Shown: piece by piece, positions 16,513 through 24,715 of the stretch
Layout of the letters: the number at the start of each line of letters is the position of its first letter
How positions within the stretch are numbered: position 1 is the first letter of the stretch
Notes under the pieces: generated by a model
The model's database searches: none
Told to the model about the DNA's origin: nothing
Seen by the model: only the letters and a program-made list of their open reading frames with translations
Assembly: GCF_900302495.1 (NCBI RefSeq)
Contig: NZ_OMKW01000001.1
Coordinates: 248,001-312,000 of the forward strand
DNA: 64,000 nt
From: Pontivivens insulae
GTDB lineage: Bacteria; Pseudomonadota; Alphaproteobacteria; Rhodobacterales; Rhodobacteraceae
Reading direction: 5' to 3'
Position numbers and translations under genes: made by a program

Positions 16513-17250
16513 ATGTCTGACAGCGCCCCTCTCACCACGATTGCACCGACCGTTCCCGTAATTGCGTTCGGGATGGGCGGATGGCGCATCTCGATCGCGC
16601 GCGAGGTATTAAGCCCTGATCATTTGCGCGCCCGATATGACCGCTTTGCCGCTGGCTGGCAGGCCCGCATCGACCGGCTGCAATTTGAACAGGCTTATGA
16701 AGAGCTGCTAACCCGCGCCGACGTCGCGCATGTTTTCGCCGATCATACCCGCCCGATCGCGGTGCTCGATGCCGGTATCGGAACAGGGGCGATGTCGACC
16801 GCGCTCTGCCGGACGTGGCCCGGGCAAGTTGCATTGAGTGGCGTCGATATTTCCGCAGACATGCTGTCCGAGGCACGGAAGCGGCTTAAACCCCTCGTGC
16901 ACTCGCTGACACTCACCCAAGGTGACATAGAGCGACTGCCCCTGCCTGATGAGAGCCTCGACATCGTAATGATGGCACATGTGCTTGAGCACATTCCGGA
17001 CCCGGCCCGGGCGCTGGCCGAACTCTTTCGCGTCTTAAGGCCTGGCGGAGTGTTGATCACAAGCATCACCCGCCGCAGCTGGGCCGGGGCCTATGTCCAG
17101 CTGCTATGGCGAACACACAGTGTCAGTATCGGCAAAGCAAAATCATGGCTGAATGCCGCGGGCTTCACGCGCACCAAAGCGCTCCCTTTTTCTAAGGCGT
17201 ATCCGGCCCGAAAATTCAGCATCGCCTATGTCGCGCACAAACCTTTGTGA
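16513..17250 (+). CDS. Class I SAM-dependent methyltransferase (UbiE-like)
   Basis: 245 residues with a Rossmann methyltransferase domain: motif I VLDAGIGTGAMSTALC (about 76-92), the acidic GVDISADMLSEARKRL, then LPLPDESLDIVMMAHVLEHI and FRVLRPGGVLITS. The N-terminal 60 residues are helical and contain SPDHLRARYDRFAAGWQ. The substrate is not deducible. An AAGGAGA ribosome site lies just before the ATG. It is divergent from a LysR regulator that probably controls it. The 149-base gap after it, to 17400, holds no feature I can support. Confidence 0.82.
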   Translation: MSDSAPLTTIAPTVPVIAFGMGGWRISIAREVLSPDHLRARYDRFAAGWQARIDRLQFEQAYEELLTRADVAHVFADHTRPIAVLDAGIGTGAMSTALCRTWPGQVALSGVDISADMLSEARKRLKPLVHSLTLTQGDIERLPLPDESLDIVMMAHVLEHIPDPARALAELFRVLRPGGVLITSITRRSWAGAYVQLLWRTHSVSIGKAKSWLNAAGFTRTKALPFSKAYPARKFSIAYVAHKPL

Positions 17251-17399
17251 ACGTTGGACAGAGCTGCGACGACCAACTGTCGCATAGACACTGACGTGAG
17301 CCAAAGTGACTCTCGCAACGTAGTTTCCCTTAGGTCTTGTGATCGCAGGATCGATCCGGCACTCACTGCGTTTAACCACAGCGCCCACTTTAATGGACC

Positions 17400-19130
17400 A
17401 TGACGAACAGCGTTCCCACAGATGAGACCCTTGTAGCTTTGGCCTATGCCATGGCGATTGGTCCTGAGCGGCTCTATGAGTTGCAGGAAGGGCTGTCGGC
17501 ACGGCTGCGTGAGGCTGGGGGCGATGGAAGCACATCCGGTGAAGAGCTGATTGCCGGTGAGTTCGGGTCGCTGGAAGCGCATTTCGCAAATGCGTTGGAG
17601 ATGCTGCACCAAGGATCGCGGCAGCGCCGTCCAGCATGGAACGCCATTCAGTTGATGGAGCAGGACCACCGCGCGTTGGCGATGGTCGGGCAGGGTGCAG
17701 AAGTCCGTTATGCGAATGATGCAGCGCGTCGGGCGCTGGGCTTGGCGACCGATGGGCCGATTGATATCGACTTGCTCGAAGAGGGCTCGGAAGCGGCATT
17801 CAGGGCCGCATTGTCGCGGCTGGGTTCGGTTGAAGACAATCGTATCCTTGGCATCTTCAAAATGATGGACGCCCAGGGCGGCCCGCCCCGACAGATGGGG
17901 CTGAAGCAAGTGCGCGACGATAATGGTGTCGCGACAGGATATCTGTTCGAGATGAGCGCTATCTGGGACGTCGTTCTGGCAACGAAGTTCAAGGACCTGA
18001 TGAAGTTGACCGGGGCTGAGCTGGAGATCTTGCGCGCGATTGTAACTGGCATGACATTAAGTGATCTGGCGGAAGAACGCGGTCGCAAGGTCAGCACCGT
18101 GCGCTTGCAGGCGAAACGGCTGTTGGCGAAGCTTCACCTGCGTTCTCAGACGGAACTTGCCTGTCTTTATGCCGCTTTTGCCGAGAATGAGGCACGCGGT
18201 ACCCGGTCCCCGGCCTGGGACGATGCGGACAATCATCCGCGCCGCCGTTTTGAAAGCTCGGCAGGGCGTGTCCTCACTTATGAGGTAGCCGGCCCGCCTG
18301 CCGGTCGGTCCATCGTCTTTTTTCCGGCTTTGCTGGGCGGTACGACGCTGACGCCGGGGATGTATCGGCAGCTTTTCGCACGGGGGTTGCGCCTGATCAT
18401 GGTGTGGCGTCCGGGTATGGCGGGATGCTCGCCGCCGTCCGATCCCACGATGAGCGCGTTTCGAGACTATGCCGCGGATATGGCCGAACTGCTTGATATG
18501 TTGGGCATCGAACGTTGCCCGGTGATCGGGCACATCACCTCGATCATGTTTGCCTACGGGCTGGCATGTCATCAGCCTGACCGGGTCGAGTCCGTTATCG
18601 GGGTGAACCCCACGACGCCATGTCATCGCGGTGCGCATGTGTCCGCGATCTCGGTTGACGAAAAGCTGCGCTTCATGTTGATGCGGCGTGCCCCCAAAGT
18701 TGGGCGGATGCTGGTTCATGCCATGCTGGCCAAAGTCGAAGCTGGGTTTGATGAGGAATTTCTCACACGGTTCCTGGACAATAAGATTGACCACGAAACC
18801 ATGCAGGACCCGCATTTGCGTGATGGGTTCCGCAAAAGCTTCTCGAAAACGATTGAGCAGGGCTATGACAGCTTCTCTCACGAGTTGGCCTTATGCGGGT
18901 TGGACTGGCAGCCGGTGGTTGACGGAACACGTTGCCCCGTCGTCCTTTGCGTAGGGGAAAGCAATCCGGTCTACTCACCAGATCTGCTGCGGACATTTGC
19001 GCACGCGCAGCATGACACCAAGGTGCTTGGCCTATCCGGGGCGGCGCATCTTTTGTTCTACCAGCGGATGGATGCAGTTTTGGATGCCATCCCGCATGCC
19101 GATGCGCTAACGGATCGCTTGGCAGGCTAG
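17400..19130 (+). CDS. LuxR-type HTH fused to an alpha/beta-hydrolase domain lacking the nucleophile serine
   Basis: 576 residues in three parts: an N-terminal PAS-like region (to about 195), a LuxR helix-turn-helix (about 195-255, LTGAELEILRAIVTGMTLSDL then STVRLQAKRLLAKLHL), and an alpha/beta-hydrolase fold (about 270-570). In the hydrolase, the nucleophile elbow reads VIGHITSIMFAYG: the residue after GH, where Ser belongs, is Ile 379. The C-terminal histidine is kept (GAAHLLFY, His 550). The domain may therefore bind a ligand rather than hydrolyse it, making this a one-component transcription factor that senses a hydrophobic or ester-like molecule. Target genes are unknown. It is monocistronic or followed only by the small exported protein. 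Confidence 0.82.
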   Translation: MTNSVPTDETLVALAYAMAIGPERLYELQEGLSARLREAGGDGSTSGEELIAGEFGSLEAHFANALEMLHQGSRQRRPAWNAIQLMEQDHRALAMVGQGAEVRYANDAARRALGLATDGPIDIDLLEEGSEAAFRAALSRLGSVEDNRILGIFKMMDAQGGPPRQMGLKQVRDDNGVATGYLFEMSAIWDVVLATKFKDLMKLTGAELEILRAIVTGMTLSDLAEERGRKVSTVRLQAKRLLAKLHLRSQTELACLYAAFAENEARGTRSPAWDDADNHPRRRFESSAGRVLTYEVAGPPAGRSIVFFPALLGGTTLTPGMYRQLFARGLRLIMVWRPGMAGCSPPSDPTMSAFRDYAADMAELLDMLGIERCPVIGHITSIMFAYGLACHQPDRVESVIGVNPTTPCHRGAHVSAISVDEKLRFMLMRRAPKVGRMLVHAMLAKVEAGFDEEFLTRFLDNKIDHETMQDPHLRDGFRKSFSKTIEQGYDSFSHELALCGLDWQPVVDGTRCPVVLCVGESNPVYSPDLLRTFAHAQHDTKVLGLSGAAHLLFYQRMDAVLDAIPHADALTDRLAG

Positions 19131-19222
19131 AACCAAAAGCGGCGCACTTATCCCATATGGGATATTTGGATTTGCGCGCGGATCGCGCACAAGCGGCACA
19201 CCAATTTTCGAGAGTGTGCCCC

Positions 19223-19687
19223 ATGTTTAAACGTTCCACGATCCTCGCGCTGTCCATGGTGGCGGGTCTTTCTGCGGCTGGTGCTGCGCAGGCTTGCCCA
19301 GACTATAGCCTGAATGGCACGCCAGATCGCTTTTCAAGCACCGACGCCTGGACCGAGCGTCGCTATCCAGTGATTGCGGGAGGGTCGGTCGATCTGGCCC
19401 GCTGCGGTTCTGTTCCCGGTGTCGGCAATGTCGCGCGTGCACCGGATTTCACCTTCTACTATACCCATAACGCCAATCACTCGCTGCGATTTCAGGCGCG
19501 TGCGGGCTGTGACACCGTGCTGATGGTCAACGATGCGACGGGTCGGTGGCACTGGGACGATGACTCAGCCGGTGGAACCAACGCGGAGGTGCACCTCTAC
19601 TCCCCCCGCACCGGGTACGTCGATGTTTGGGTCGGCACCTATGGCAGCGGTTATTGCGACGCGACCCTACACGTTGAGTCCTTCTGA
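19223..19687 (+). CDS. Small exported protein of unknown function
   Basis: About 154 residues from ATG 19223, which has GAGAG upstream; the frame opens further left, but the sequence from 19223 begins with a clear signal peptide (MFKRSTILALSMVAGLSAAGAAQA, cleaved near residue 24). The mature part is rich in aromatic and Gly/Asp residues, has cysteines that could form disulfides (QACPDY, LARCGS, ARAGCDT, GYCDAT), and ends in a VDVWVGTYGSGYCDATLHVE segment like the beta-sandwich of pre-peptidase C-terminal domains. I do not recognise a named family. A strong terminator follows at 19745. Confidence 0.7.
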   Translation: MFKRSTILALSMVAGLSAAGAAQACPDYSLNGTPDRFSSTDAWTERRYPVIAGGSVDLARCGSVPGVGNVARAPDFTFYYTHNANHSLRFQARAGCDTVLMVNDATGRWHWDDDSAGGTNAEVHLYSPRTGYVDVWVGTYGSGYCDATLHVESF

Positions 19688-19744
19688 TCCGGCACGCACT
19701 GACTCTTCCTGTCCCAAGCAGTAGGTTTGCAGTGTCGGTTAAAT

Positions 19745-19780
19745 GCCCCGCGACGGAGTGCCCCCGCACCGTCGCGGGGC
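19745..19780 (+). terminator. Rho-independent-like hairpin after the exported-protein gene
   Basis: A perfect 12-bp stem (GCCCCGCGACGG at 19745-19756 with its complement at 19769-19780), a 12-base loop, then GAATTGTTTCTGCTGTTT. The T-rich tail is broken, but the stem is very stable. It separates the exported-protein gene from the zinc operon. Confidence 0.7.
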
Positions 19781-19862
19781 GAATTGTTTCTGCTGTTTCC
19801 CACCTGGGTCAATCTATCAGGTGATCGTGCAAGGTACTGATTGCCTTTGCTTGTCGGACTGT

Positions 19863-19876
19863 TACTTTATAAAGTA
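19863..19876. promoter_or_regulatory. Probable Zur-binding palindrome
   Basis: A perfect 14-bp palindrome, TACTTTATAAAGTA, ends 32 bases before the zur start and is AT-rich like Fur-family boxes. It would overlap the promoter -10 region, so zinc-loaded Zur could shut off the whole zur-zrg operon. It is the only such palindrome I saw in the region. Confidence 0.6.
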
Positions 19877-19908
19877 CGGATGTGGTGCGATTGCATAGGG
19901 CGTAGGTC

Positions 19909-20295
19909 ATGCGGAAGCGAGCAGCGGCGCGTCAGAGCGATGTTCTGACGGTTCTCAAGGGGTCTGATAGGCCCATGACGGCCTACCAGATCCTGGAATG
20001 CCTTCAGGTGAAGGAGCCAAATATTGCCGCGCCTACCGTTTACCGCACTTTGTCGGCGCTGACGGTCCAGGGTCAGGCTCACAAGCTGGAGTCAATCAAG
20101 GCCTTCGTGCCGTGTCGGTGTGAGCATTCTGAAAGTGTTCCGGTGCTCGCCATCTGTGAACGATGCGGGACCGTAGAAGAGCATGACGGCAGCGGTTTAC
20201 TTCCAGAGCTGTCAGCTTTGACGGACAGGACAGCGTTCCAGGCAGAGCGGCATATTGTTGAAATTCATGGGCGGTGCAGCGGTTGCACCGCCTGA
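19909..20295 (+). CDS. zur: Fur-family zinc uptake regulator
   Basis: 128 residues, slightly short for Fur. The winged helix (RKRAAARQSDVLTVLKG, then MTAYQILECL and AAPTVYRTLSAL) is followed by the metal-binding domain: FVPCRCEHSE, ICERCGTVEEHD, then HIVEIHGRCSGC with the two CxxC pairs that hold structural zinc. The subtype is taken as Zur because the operon continues with a ZrgA-like His-rich protein and ABC transporter genes, and an AT-rich palindrome lies upstream. It should repress zinc import when zinc is plentiful. A Fur or Mur role is less likely from this context. Confidence 0.85.
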   Translation: MRKRAAARQSDVLTVLKGSDRPMTAYQILECLQVKEPNIAAPTVYRTLSALTVQGQAHKLESIKAFVPCRCEHSESVPVLAICERCGTVEEHDGSGLLPELSALTDRTAFQAERHIVEIHGRCSGCTA

Positions 20296-20324
20296 CTCTC
20301 GTTTTCATCAGGATTGGGAAGATC

Positions 20325-20921
20325 ATGCGAAGAGCACTTGGGATAGCCGTGGCACTGGCAGCGGGGCCTGCACTCGCGGATGAGACGCGCCAGCTGGATG
20401 CGCATGAACACGGGGTCGGCACACTGAATATCGCGATCGAGGCGGACAGCGTCGCGATGGAGTTCACGGCCCCCGGCGCTGATATTGTAGGGTTTGAGTA
20501 TCAGGCCGAGAGTGACGAGGACCTTGCAGCGATTGAGACGGCGAAGACGCTCCTGCAAGCCCCTCTCGATCTGTTCACCATACCCGATGCAGCCGACTGT
20601 ACCATTGCCGAGGTCGACGTTGAGTTGGAAGGCAATGCACACCATGAAGAACATGATGGGCACGATCACGCGGATCATGGTCACGACGATCATGACGATG
20701 CGCACGATCACGATCATACCGAAGCGCATGAGGGACATGCAGAGTTCCATGCGACCTATCTGCTGGAGTGTGAGAACGTGACAGAGGTCTCTCAAATCAC
20801 GTTTGCCTATTTCGATGCTTTCCCGAACGCGCGTGAGGTCGAAGTTCAGCTTATCTCTGAGACCGGAGCGCGCGCATATGAAGTTACGCGCGCTGCACCT
20901 GTCCTCGATCTGGAGCGCTGA
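20325..20921 (+). CDS. zrgA: ZrgA-type (DUF2796) periplasmic zinc-binding protein
   Basis: 198 residues from ATG 20325, giving a signal peptide that ends near AGPALA (residue 18). The mature N-terminus (QLDAHEHGVGTLNIAIE) and the C-terminal half (TYLLECENVTEVSQITFAYFDAFP) fit DUF2796, the ZrgA family of Vibrio cholerae zinc uptake. Between them, residues 106-142 contain 14 histidines mixed with Asp and Glu (HDHADHGHDDHD), a low-complexity metal sponge. It would capture zinc in the periplasm and hand it to the transporter encoded next. It lies 29 bases after zur and seven before the ATPase gene. Confidence 0.88.
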   Translation: MRRALGIAVALAAGPALADETRQLDAHEHGVGTLNIAIEADSVAMEFTAPGADIVGFEYQAESDEDLAAIETAKTLLQAPLDLFTIPDAADCTIAEVDVELEGNAHHEEHDGHDHADHGHDDHDDAHDHDHTEAHEGHAEFHATYLLECENVTEVSQITFAYFDAFPNAREVEVQLISETGARAYEVTRAAPVLDLER

Positions 20922-20927
20922 ACAGAC

Positions 20928-21623
20928 ATGACTGCCCCCGTCCTTTCCCTATCGGGGGTGCGTTATGCCTGGCCGGGCCGAACGGCTTTCTCGATCGAGG
21001 TCGAGGCACTCTCGGTCGCGCATGGAGAAACCGTTTTGCTGCTGGGCGAAAGTGGGTCTGGCAAATCAACGTTGCTGTCTTTGATTTGTGGGACTGTCTT
21101 GGCTGATCAGGGTGTCGTGGCGGTTGACGGTCAGGACTTGAGCCAGCTTTCAAGCAGTGCGCGCGATCGCTTCCGGGCGGAATGGATCGGGGTGATTTTT
21201 CAGCAGTTCAATCTGCTGCCCTTTGGCACGGTTCAGGACAACATCGCCTTACCCTTGCGCTTTGCCCCCACGCGTCGTGACCGGGTACTGGATGTAGCGG
21301 GGGAAGCAGCGCGCTTATGTTCAGCACTTGGTCTGCCCGGCGGCATCCTGACTGAGAAAGCCGCCCGCTTAAGCGTCGGACAACAGCAACGCGTTGCCGT
21401 CGCACGGGCGCTGATTGGTGAACCGTCTTTGATTGTGGCGGATGAGCCGACCTCCGCACTTGATGCAGGCAGTCAGACCGCATTCCTCGACTTGATGTTC
21501 CAGCAGATTACCGCCTGCCGCGCGTCCCTTTTGATGGTCAGTCATGATCCGGCTCTTGGGCAGTATTTTGATCGTGTGGTGCGGATGGAGGATGTGGCCC
21601 GGGTTGAAAGACGCATGACATGA
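20928..21623 (+). CDS. ABC transporter ATP-binding protein of the Zrg zinc system
   Basis: 231 residues of the LolD/MacB ATPase subfamily: Walker A GESGSGKST, Q-loop IGVIFQQFNLLPFGTVQDNI, signature LSVGQQQRVAVARAL (SV replaces the usual SGG), Walker B LIVADEPT, and H-loop MVSHD. It energises the permease encoded next, whose start overlaps its stop (ATGA). Co-location with zur and a ZrgA-like protein ties the pair to zinc import, as in the Vibrio zrg cluster, where MacB-like subunits are also used. A different exported substrate cannot be ruled out by sequence. Confidence 0.87.
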   Translation: MTAPVLSLSGVRYAWPGRTAFSIEVEALSVAHGETVLLLGESGSGKSTLLSLICGTVLADQGVVAVDGQDLSQLSSSARDRFRAEWIGVIFQQFNLLPFGTVQDNIALPLRFAPTRRDRVLDVAGEAARLCSALGLPGGILTEKAARLSVGQQQRVAVARALIGEPSLIVADEPTSALDAGSQTAFLDLMFQQITACRASLLMVSHDPALGQYFDRVVRMEDVARVERRMT

Positions 21624-22870
21624 TTGCCCGGTTAGCCATTGCCTCACTCTTTGCGCGGGCTCTGACGGTGGGGATGACAATCCTGGCCATTGCCCTGTCG
21701 GTTGCTTTGTATCTGGGTGTTGAGAAAATCCGCACCGGCGCCAAGGCCAGCTTTGCGGACACCATTTCGGGAACGGACCTGATTGTTGGGGCGCGCTCCG
21801 GCTCCGTCCAACTGCTGCTCTATTCTGTGTTCCGCATCGGCAACGCGACCAACAATGTAACGTGGGAGAGCTATCAGGACATTGCAGCACGGCCAGAGGT
21901 CGAGTGGATCGTGCCAATCTCCCTGGGGGACAGTCATCGTCAGTTCCGCGTGATGGGCACAACACCAGCTTTCTTTGAGCATTATCGCTATAGGCGAGGG
22001 CAGAACCTGCTGGTTGAAGATGGTGCATTGATTGCAGATCTGTTCGATGCGGTGATCGGTGCGGATGTGGCAGAAACTCTGGGCTATGCGGTGGGCGACC
22101 CGATCGTCGTCGCCCACGGGATCGCATCCTTCACAGAGCATGATGATCTGCCGTTCCGCGTTGCCGGTGTTCTTGAAAAGACCGGAACGCCGGTGGACCG
22201 AACGGTTATCGTCAGTATCGAAGCAATCGAGGCGATCCACGTCGATTGGCGTCGTGGTGCGCGCATACCCGGGCAATCGACACCCGAAGCCGTATTGCGC
22301 GATATGGATCTGACGCCGCAGGCGATCACGGCGGCCCTTGTCGGCGTGCAAAGCCCTTTGCAGACGTTTGCCTTACAGCGCGCGATCAATGAATATCGCG
22401 AGGAACCGCTGCTGGCGATATTGCCGGGCGTCGCGTTGCAGGAGTTGTGGGGCATTGTTGGTATTGCGGAAACAGCGCTCGTGGCGATTTCAGCAATGGT
22501 GGTTCTGACGGCATTGATCGGGATGATGGCGACCCTATTCTCCAGTTTGAACGAACGACGGCGAGAGATGGCGATTCTGCGCGCGGTCGGCGCTGGTCCG
22601 GGGACGATCCTGGGACTCTTGGTGACAGAAGCGATGCTGATGGCCGCATCAGGCGCGGTGTTGGGTATGGCGATTGTCTACGCTGTTCTCGGCGTTGCAC
22701 GTGCACAGATCGATAGCGCGTTTGGCCTTTGGCTTCCTATCGATCCGCCAACCCTGCAAGAGCTTTGGGTTGTGCTGGCGGTCCTGGGCGCTGGCGGGAT
22801 TGTGAGCCTGCTTCCCGCCATCCGGGCTTACAGGATGTCAGTTGCCGATGGTATGATGGTGCGTTCGTAG
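21620..22870 (+). CDS. FtsX/MacB-type ABC permease of the Zrg zinc system
   Basis: 416 residues. One N-terminal membrane segment (ALTVGMTILAIALSVALYLG), a large periplasmic MacB-type domain (about 40-270), then three C-terminal membrane segments of the FtsX domain (ALVAISAMVVLTALIGMMATLF; the GTILGLLVTEAMLMAASGAVL region; ELWVVLAVLGAGGIVSLLPAI). This is the mechanotransmission type rather than an ordinary import permease. It overlaps the ATPase gene by four bases. With the His-rich periplasmic protein it probably handles zinc. It is followed 24 bases later by the DUF3299 gene. Confidence 0.85.
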   Translation: MIARLAIASLFARALTVGMTILAIALSVALYLGVEKIRTGAKASFADTISGTDLIVGARSGSVQLLLYSVFRIGNATNNVTWESYQDIAARPEVEWIVPISLGDSHRQFRVMGTTPAFFEHYRYRRGQNLLVEDGALIADLFDAVIGADVAETLGYAVGDPIVVAHGIASFTEHDDLPFRVAGVLEKTGTPVDRTVIVSIEAIEAIHVDWRRGARIPGQSTPEAVLRDMDLTPQAITAALVGVQSPLQTFALQRAINEYREEPLLAILPGVALQELWGIVGIAETALVAISAMVVLTALIGMMATLFSSLNERRREMAILRAVGAGPGTILGLLVTEAMLMAASGAVLGMAIVYAVLGVARAQIDSAFGLWLPIDPPTLQELWVVLAVLGAGGIVSLLPAIRAYRMSVADGMMVRS

Positions 22871-22894
22871 AGTATCGGTTTGAGGAGTTTTGCG

Positions 22895-23392
22895 ATGGAT
22901 CGCCGGACTGCGTTGATGATGATGTCAGGGTCGCTTCTCGTGCCCTCTGCCGGTTTTGCGACCGGCGCCCGCGAGATTACGTGGGATGATCTAATCCCCC
23001 CCGGCCTGCCCTATGCCCAAATCATTGGGGAAGGGGAAATGGATGTCATCAACGACACCTGGAACCCGATCTACGATGCCAATGCGACGAAACTGAACGA
23101 AACGTTGGATGGCGCCTATATTCGGATGCCCGGATTTATCATTCCCTTCGATGTCAGTGCCGAAGGTGTGACACATTTCATGCTTGTCCCATATCTGGGC
23201 GCCTGCATCCACACCCCACCACCCCCCGCCAACCAGTTGGTCATGGTCGATGCAGAGAAGCCCTGGCCGAACAACATGCTATGGGATCCGGTTTGGGTGA
23301 CGGGAACGCTTCGCACCCGCCTTCAGGAGACGGATTTGGGCCAGACCGGATACCACATCAACGCTGATGAGATGGAGGTCTATGTCTGGTGA
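22895..23392 (+). CDS. DUF3299 exported protein linked to zinc uptake
   Basis: 165 residues from ATG 22895, with GAGGAG upstream. It has a short exported N-terminus (MDRRTALMMMSGSLLVPSAGFA). The mature protein has the DUF3299 pattern ITWDDLIPPG, then GAYIRMPGFIIPFD and FMLVPYLGACIHTPPPPANQ. Proteins of this family occur beside ZrgA-type transporters. A conserved Cys-Ile-His and other polar residues suggest metal or ligand binding in the periplasm. It closes the zur operon. The precise job in zinc transfer is not known to me. Confidence 0.8.
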   Translation: MDRRTALMMMSGSLLVPSAGFATGAREITWDDLIPPGLPYAQIIGEGEMDVINDTWNPIYDANATKLNETLDGAYIRMPGFIIPFDVSAEGVTHFMLVPYLGACIHTPPPPANQLVMVDAEKPWPNNMLWDPVWVTGTLRTRLQETDLGQTGYHINADEMEVYVW

Positions 23393-23419
23393 CCTCGCTT
23401 GTTTCCAAGAGATGAGTCC

Positions 23420-24703
23420 CTAGTCTTCAATCCCATCGGGTTGGGGTTGAATCAGGATTGCCCTGAAGTCGTTGACGTTGGTCAGGGTCGGACCGGTGAC
23501 TATGCTGTCACCAATGGACTGGAAGAGACCATGGGCGTCATTGATGGCGAGGGCGGCCACTGCATCAGCACCTTTCGAGAGGGTTTGCGGCCCCGCATAT
23601 GCGCCGGCGATCTCGGCTGCGCCATCCACACCATCGGTGTCACAGGCCAAAACGTGTATGCCGGGTGCGCCGTTGAGCGCAACTGCAGCAGCAAGCGTGT
23701 ATTCCGCATTGGGTCCACCGCTGCCGTCACCGCGCCTCGTCACCGTACATTCTCCGCCTGACATCAACAGAACGGGTGCATCTTGCGCAGTCAGCGTGTG
23801 CTGGATCTCCAACGCTCTTGTCGCGTGTTCAGCGGCCAGGTCACGGGCCTCTCCCTCCAGATTGTCGCCCAACATCTGCACTGTAATTCCGGCTGATCTT
23901 GCCTGTTCGGCGGCGATGGCTAGCGATCCAGACGGGGCGGCGATTGTGTAGGTTTCGGCGCGGGCCAGCGATGGATCATCGGGCGCGACGACCGATCCGG
24001 CCGCGACAGCATTTCGCCAATGGTCTGGTGCATCCGGGATCCACCGATCGAGCAGGGCAACGGCCTCTTGCGCGGAATGCTTCGCCCCTACAGTCGGGCC
24101 CGATGCGATGAGCGCTGGATCGTCGCCCGGAACATCGGAAATCAGAAGGGTGATCAGCCGCGCGGGATGGCATGCGGCGGCCAGTTTGCCACCTTTTACA
24201 CTGGATACGAATTTGCGCAGGACGTTCATGTCTCCGATAGGCGCACCGGAGGCAAGCAACCTTGCATTCAGGTCAATCTTGTCCTCAAGCGTCAGACCAT
24301 CTGCCGGGGCACACAACAAAGCAGAACCACCACCCGAGATCAGCGCGACGACAACATCATCGGCGCTGAGGTCACGCACCCGCTCCAGCAGGGTCATGGT
24401 CGCGTTAAGACCAGCCTGATCCGGGACCGGATGGGACGCCTCGACAATCTCGATCCCTTCGCAATCCCGCCCATACCCATAGCGCGTGATCACGAACCCC
24501 TCGCAAGGTCCATAGTGCGCCTCAACCGCTTCGGCCATGCGGGCAGAGGCCTTCCCGGCCCCGATGACCAACAACCGGCCGTCAGGTTTCGACGGTAGAT
24601 GGGGGGCCACCACCTTCATCGGATCAGCGGCGGCAACAGCAGTTTGGAAAAGGTCAGTGAGAAAGGATTTCGGATCAGTGATCAGCGATGTCATCTGCTT
24701 CAA
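23420..24703 (-). CDS. gckA: Glycerate 2-kinase (GckA/MOFRL type)
   Basis: 427 residues of the class II glycerate kinase family: N-terminal domain with LLVIGAGKASARMAEAVE and ALISGGGSALLCAPADG (about 105-125), then LRKFVSSVKGGKLA with the catalytic lysine region, and the MOFRL domain in the C-terminal half (VLLMSGGECTVTRRGDGSGGPNAEY, ACDTDGVDG). It phosphorylates D-glycerate to 2-phosphoglycerate with ATP. It is the last gene of the glycosylglycerate cluster, 12 bases after the isomerase. There it would use the glycerate released by the GH63-type hydrolase and feed lower glycolysis. Roles in the serine or tartronate pathways are known for relatives. Confidence 0.9.
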   Translation of the reverse strand: MKQMTSLITDPKSFLTDLFQTAVAAADPMKVVAPHLPSKPDGRLLVIGAGKASARMAEAVEAHYGPCEGFVITRYGYGRDCEGIEIVEASHPVPDQAGLNATMTLLERVRDLSADDVVVALISGGGSALLCAPADGLTLEDKIDLNARLLASGAPIGDMNVLRKFVSSVKGGKLAAACHPARLITLLISDVPGDDPALIASGPTVGAKHSAQEAVALLDRWIPDAPDHWRNAVAAGSVVAPDDPSLARAETYTIAAPSGSLAIAAEQARSAGITVQMLGDNLEGEARDLAAEHATRALEIQHTLTAQDAPVLLMSGGECTVTRRGDGSGGPNAEYTLAAAVALNGAPGIHVLACDTDGVDGAAEIAGAYAGPQTLSKGADAVAALAINDAHGLFQSIGDSIVTGPTLTNVNDFRAILIQPQPDGIED

Positions 24704-24715
24704 TATCTGGAAAGG

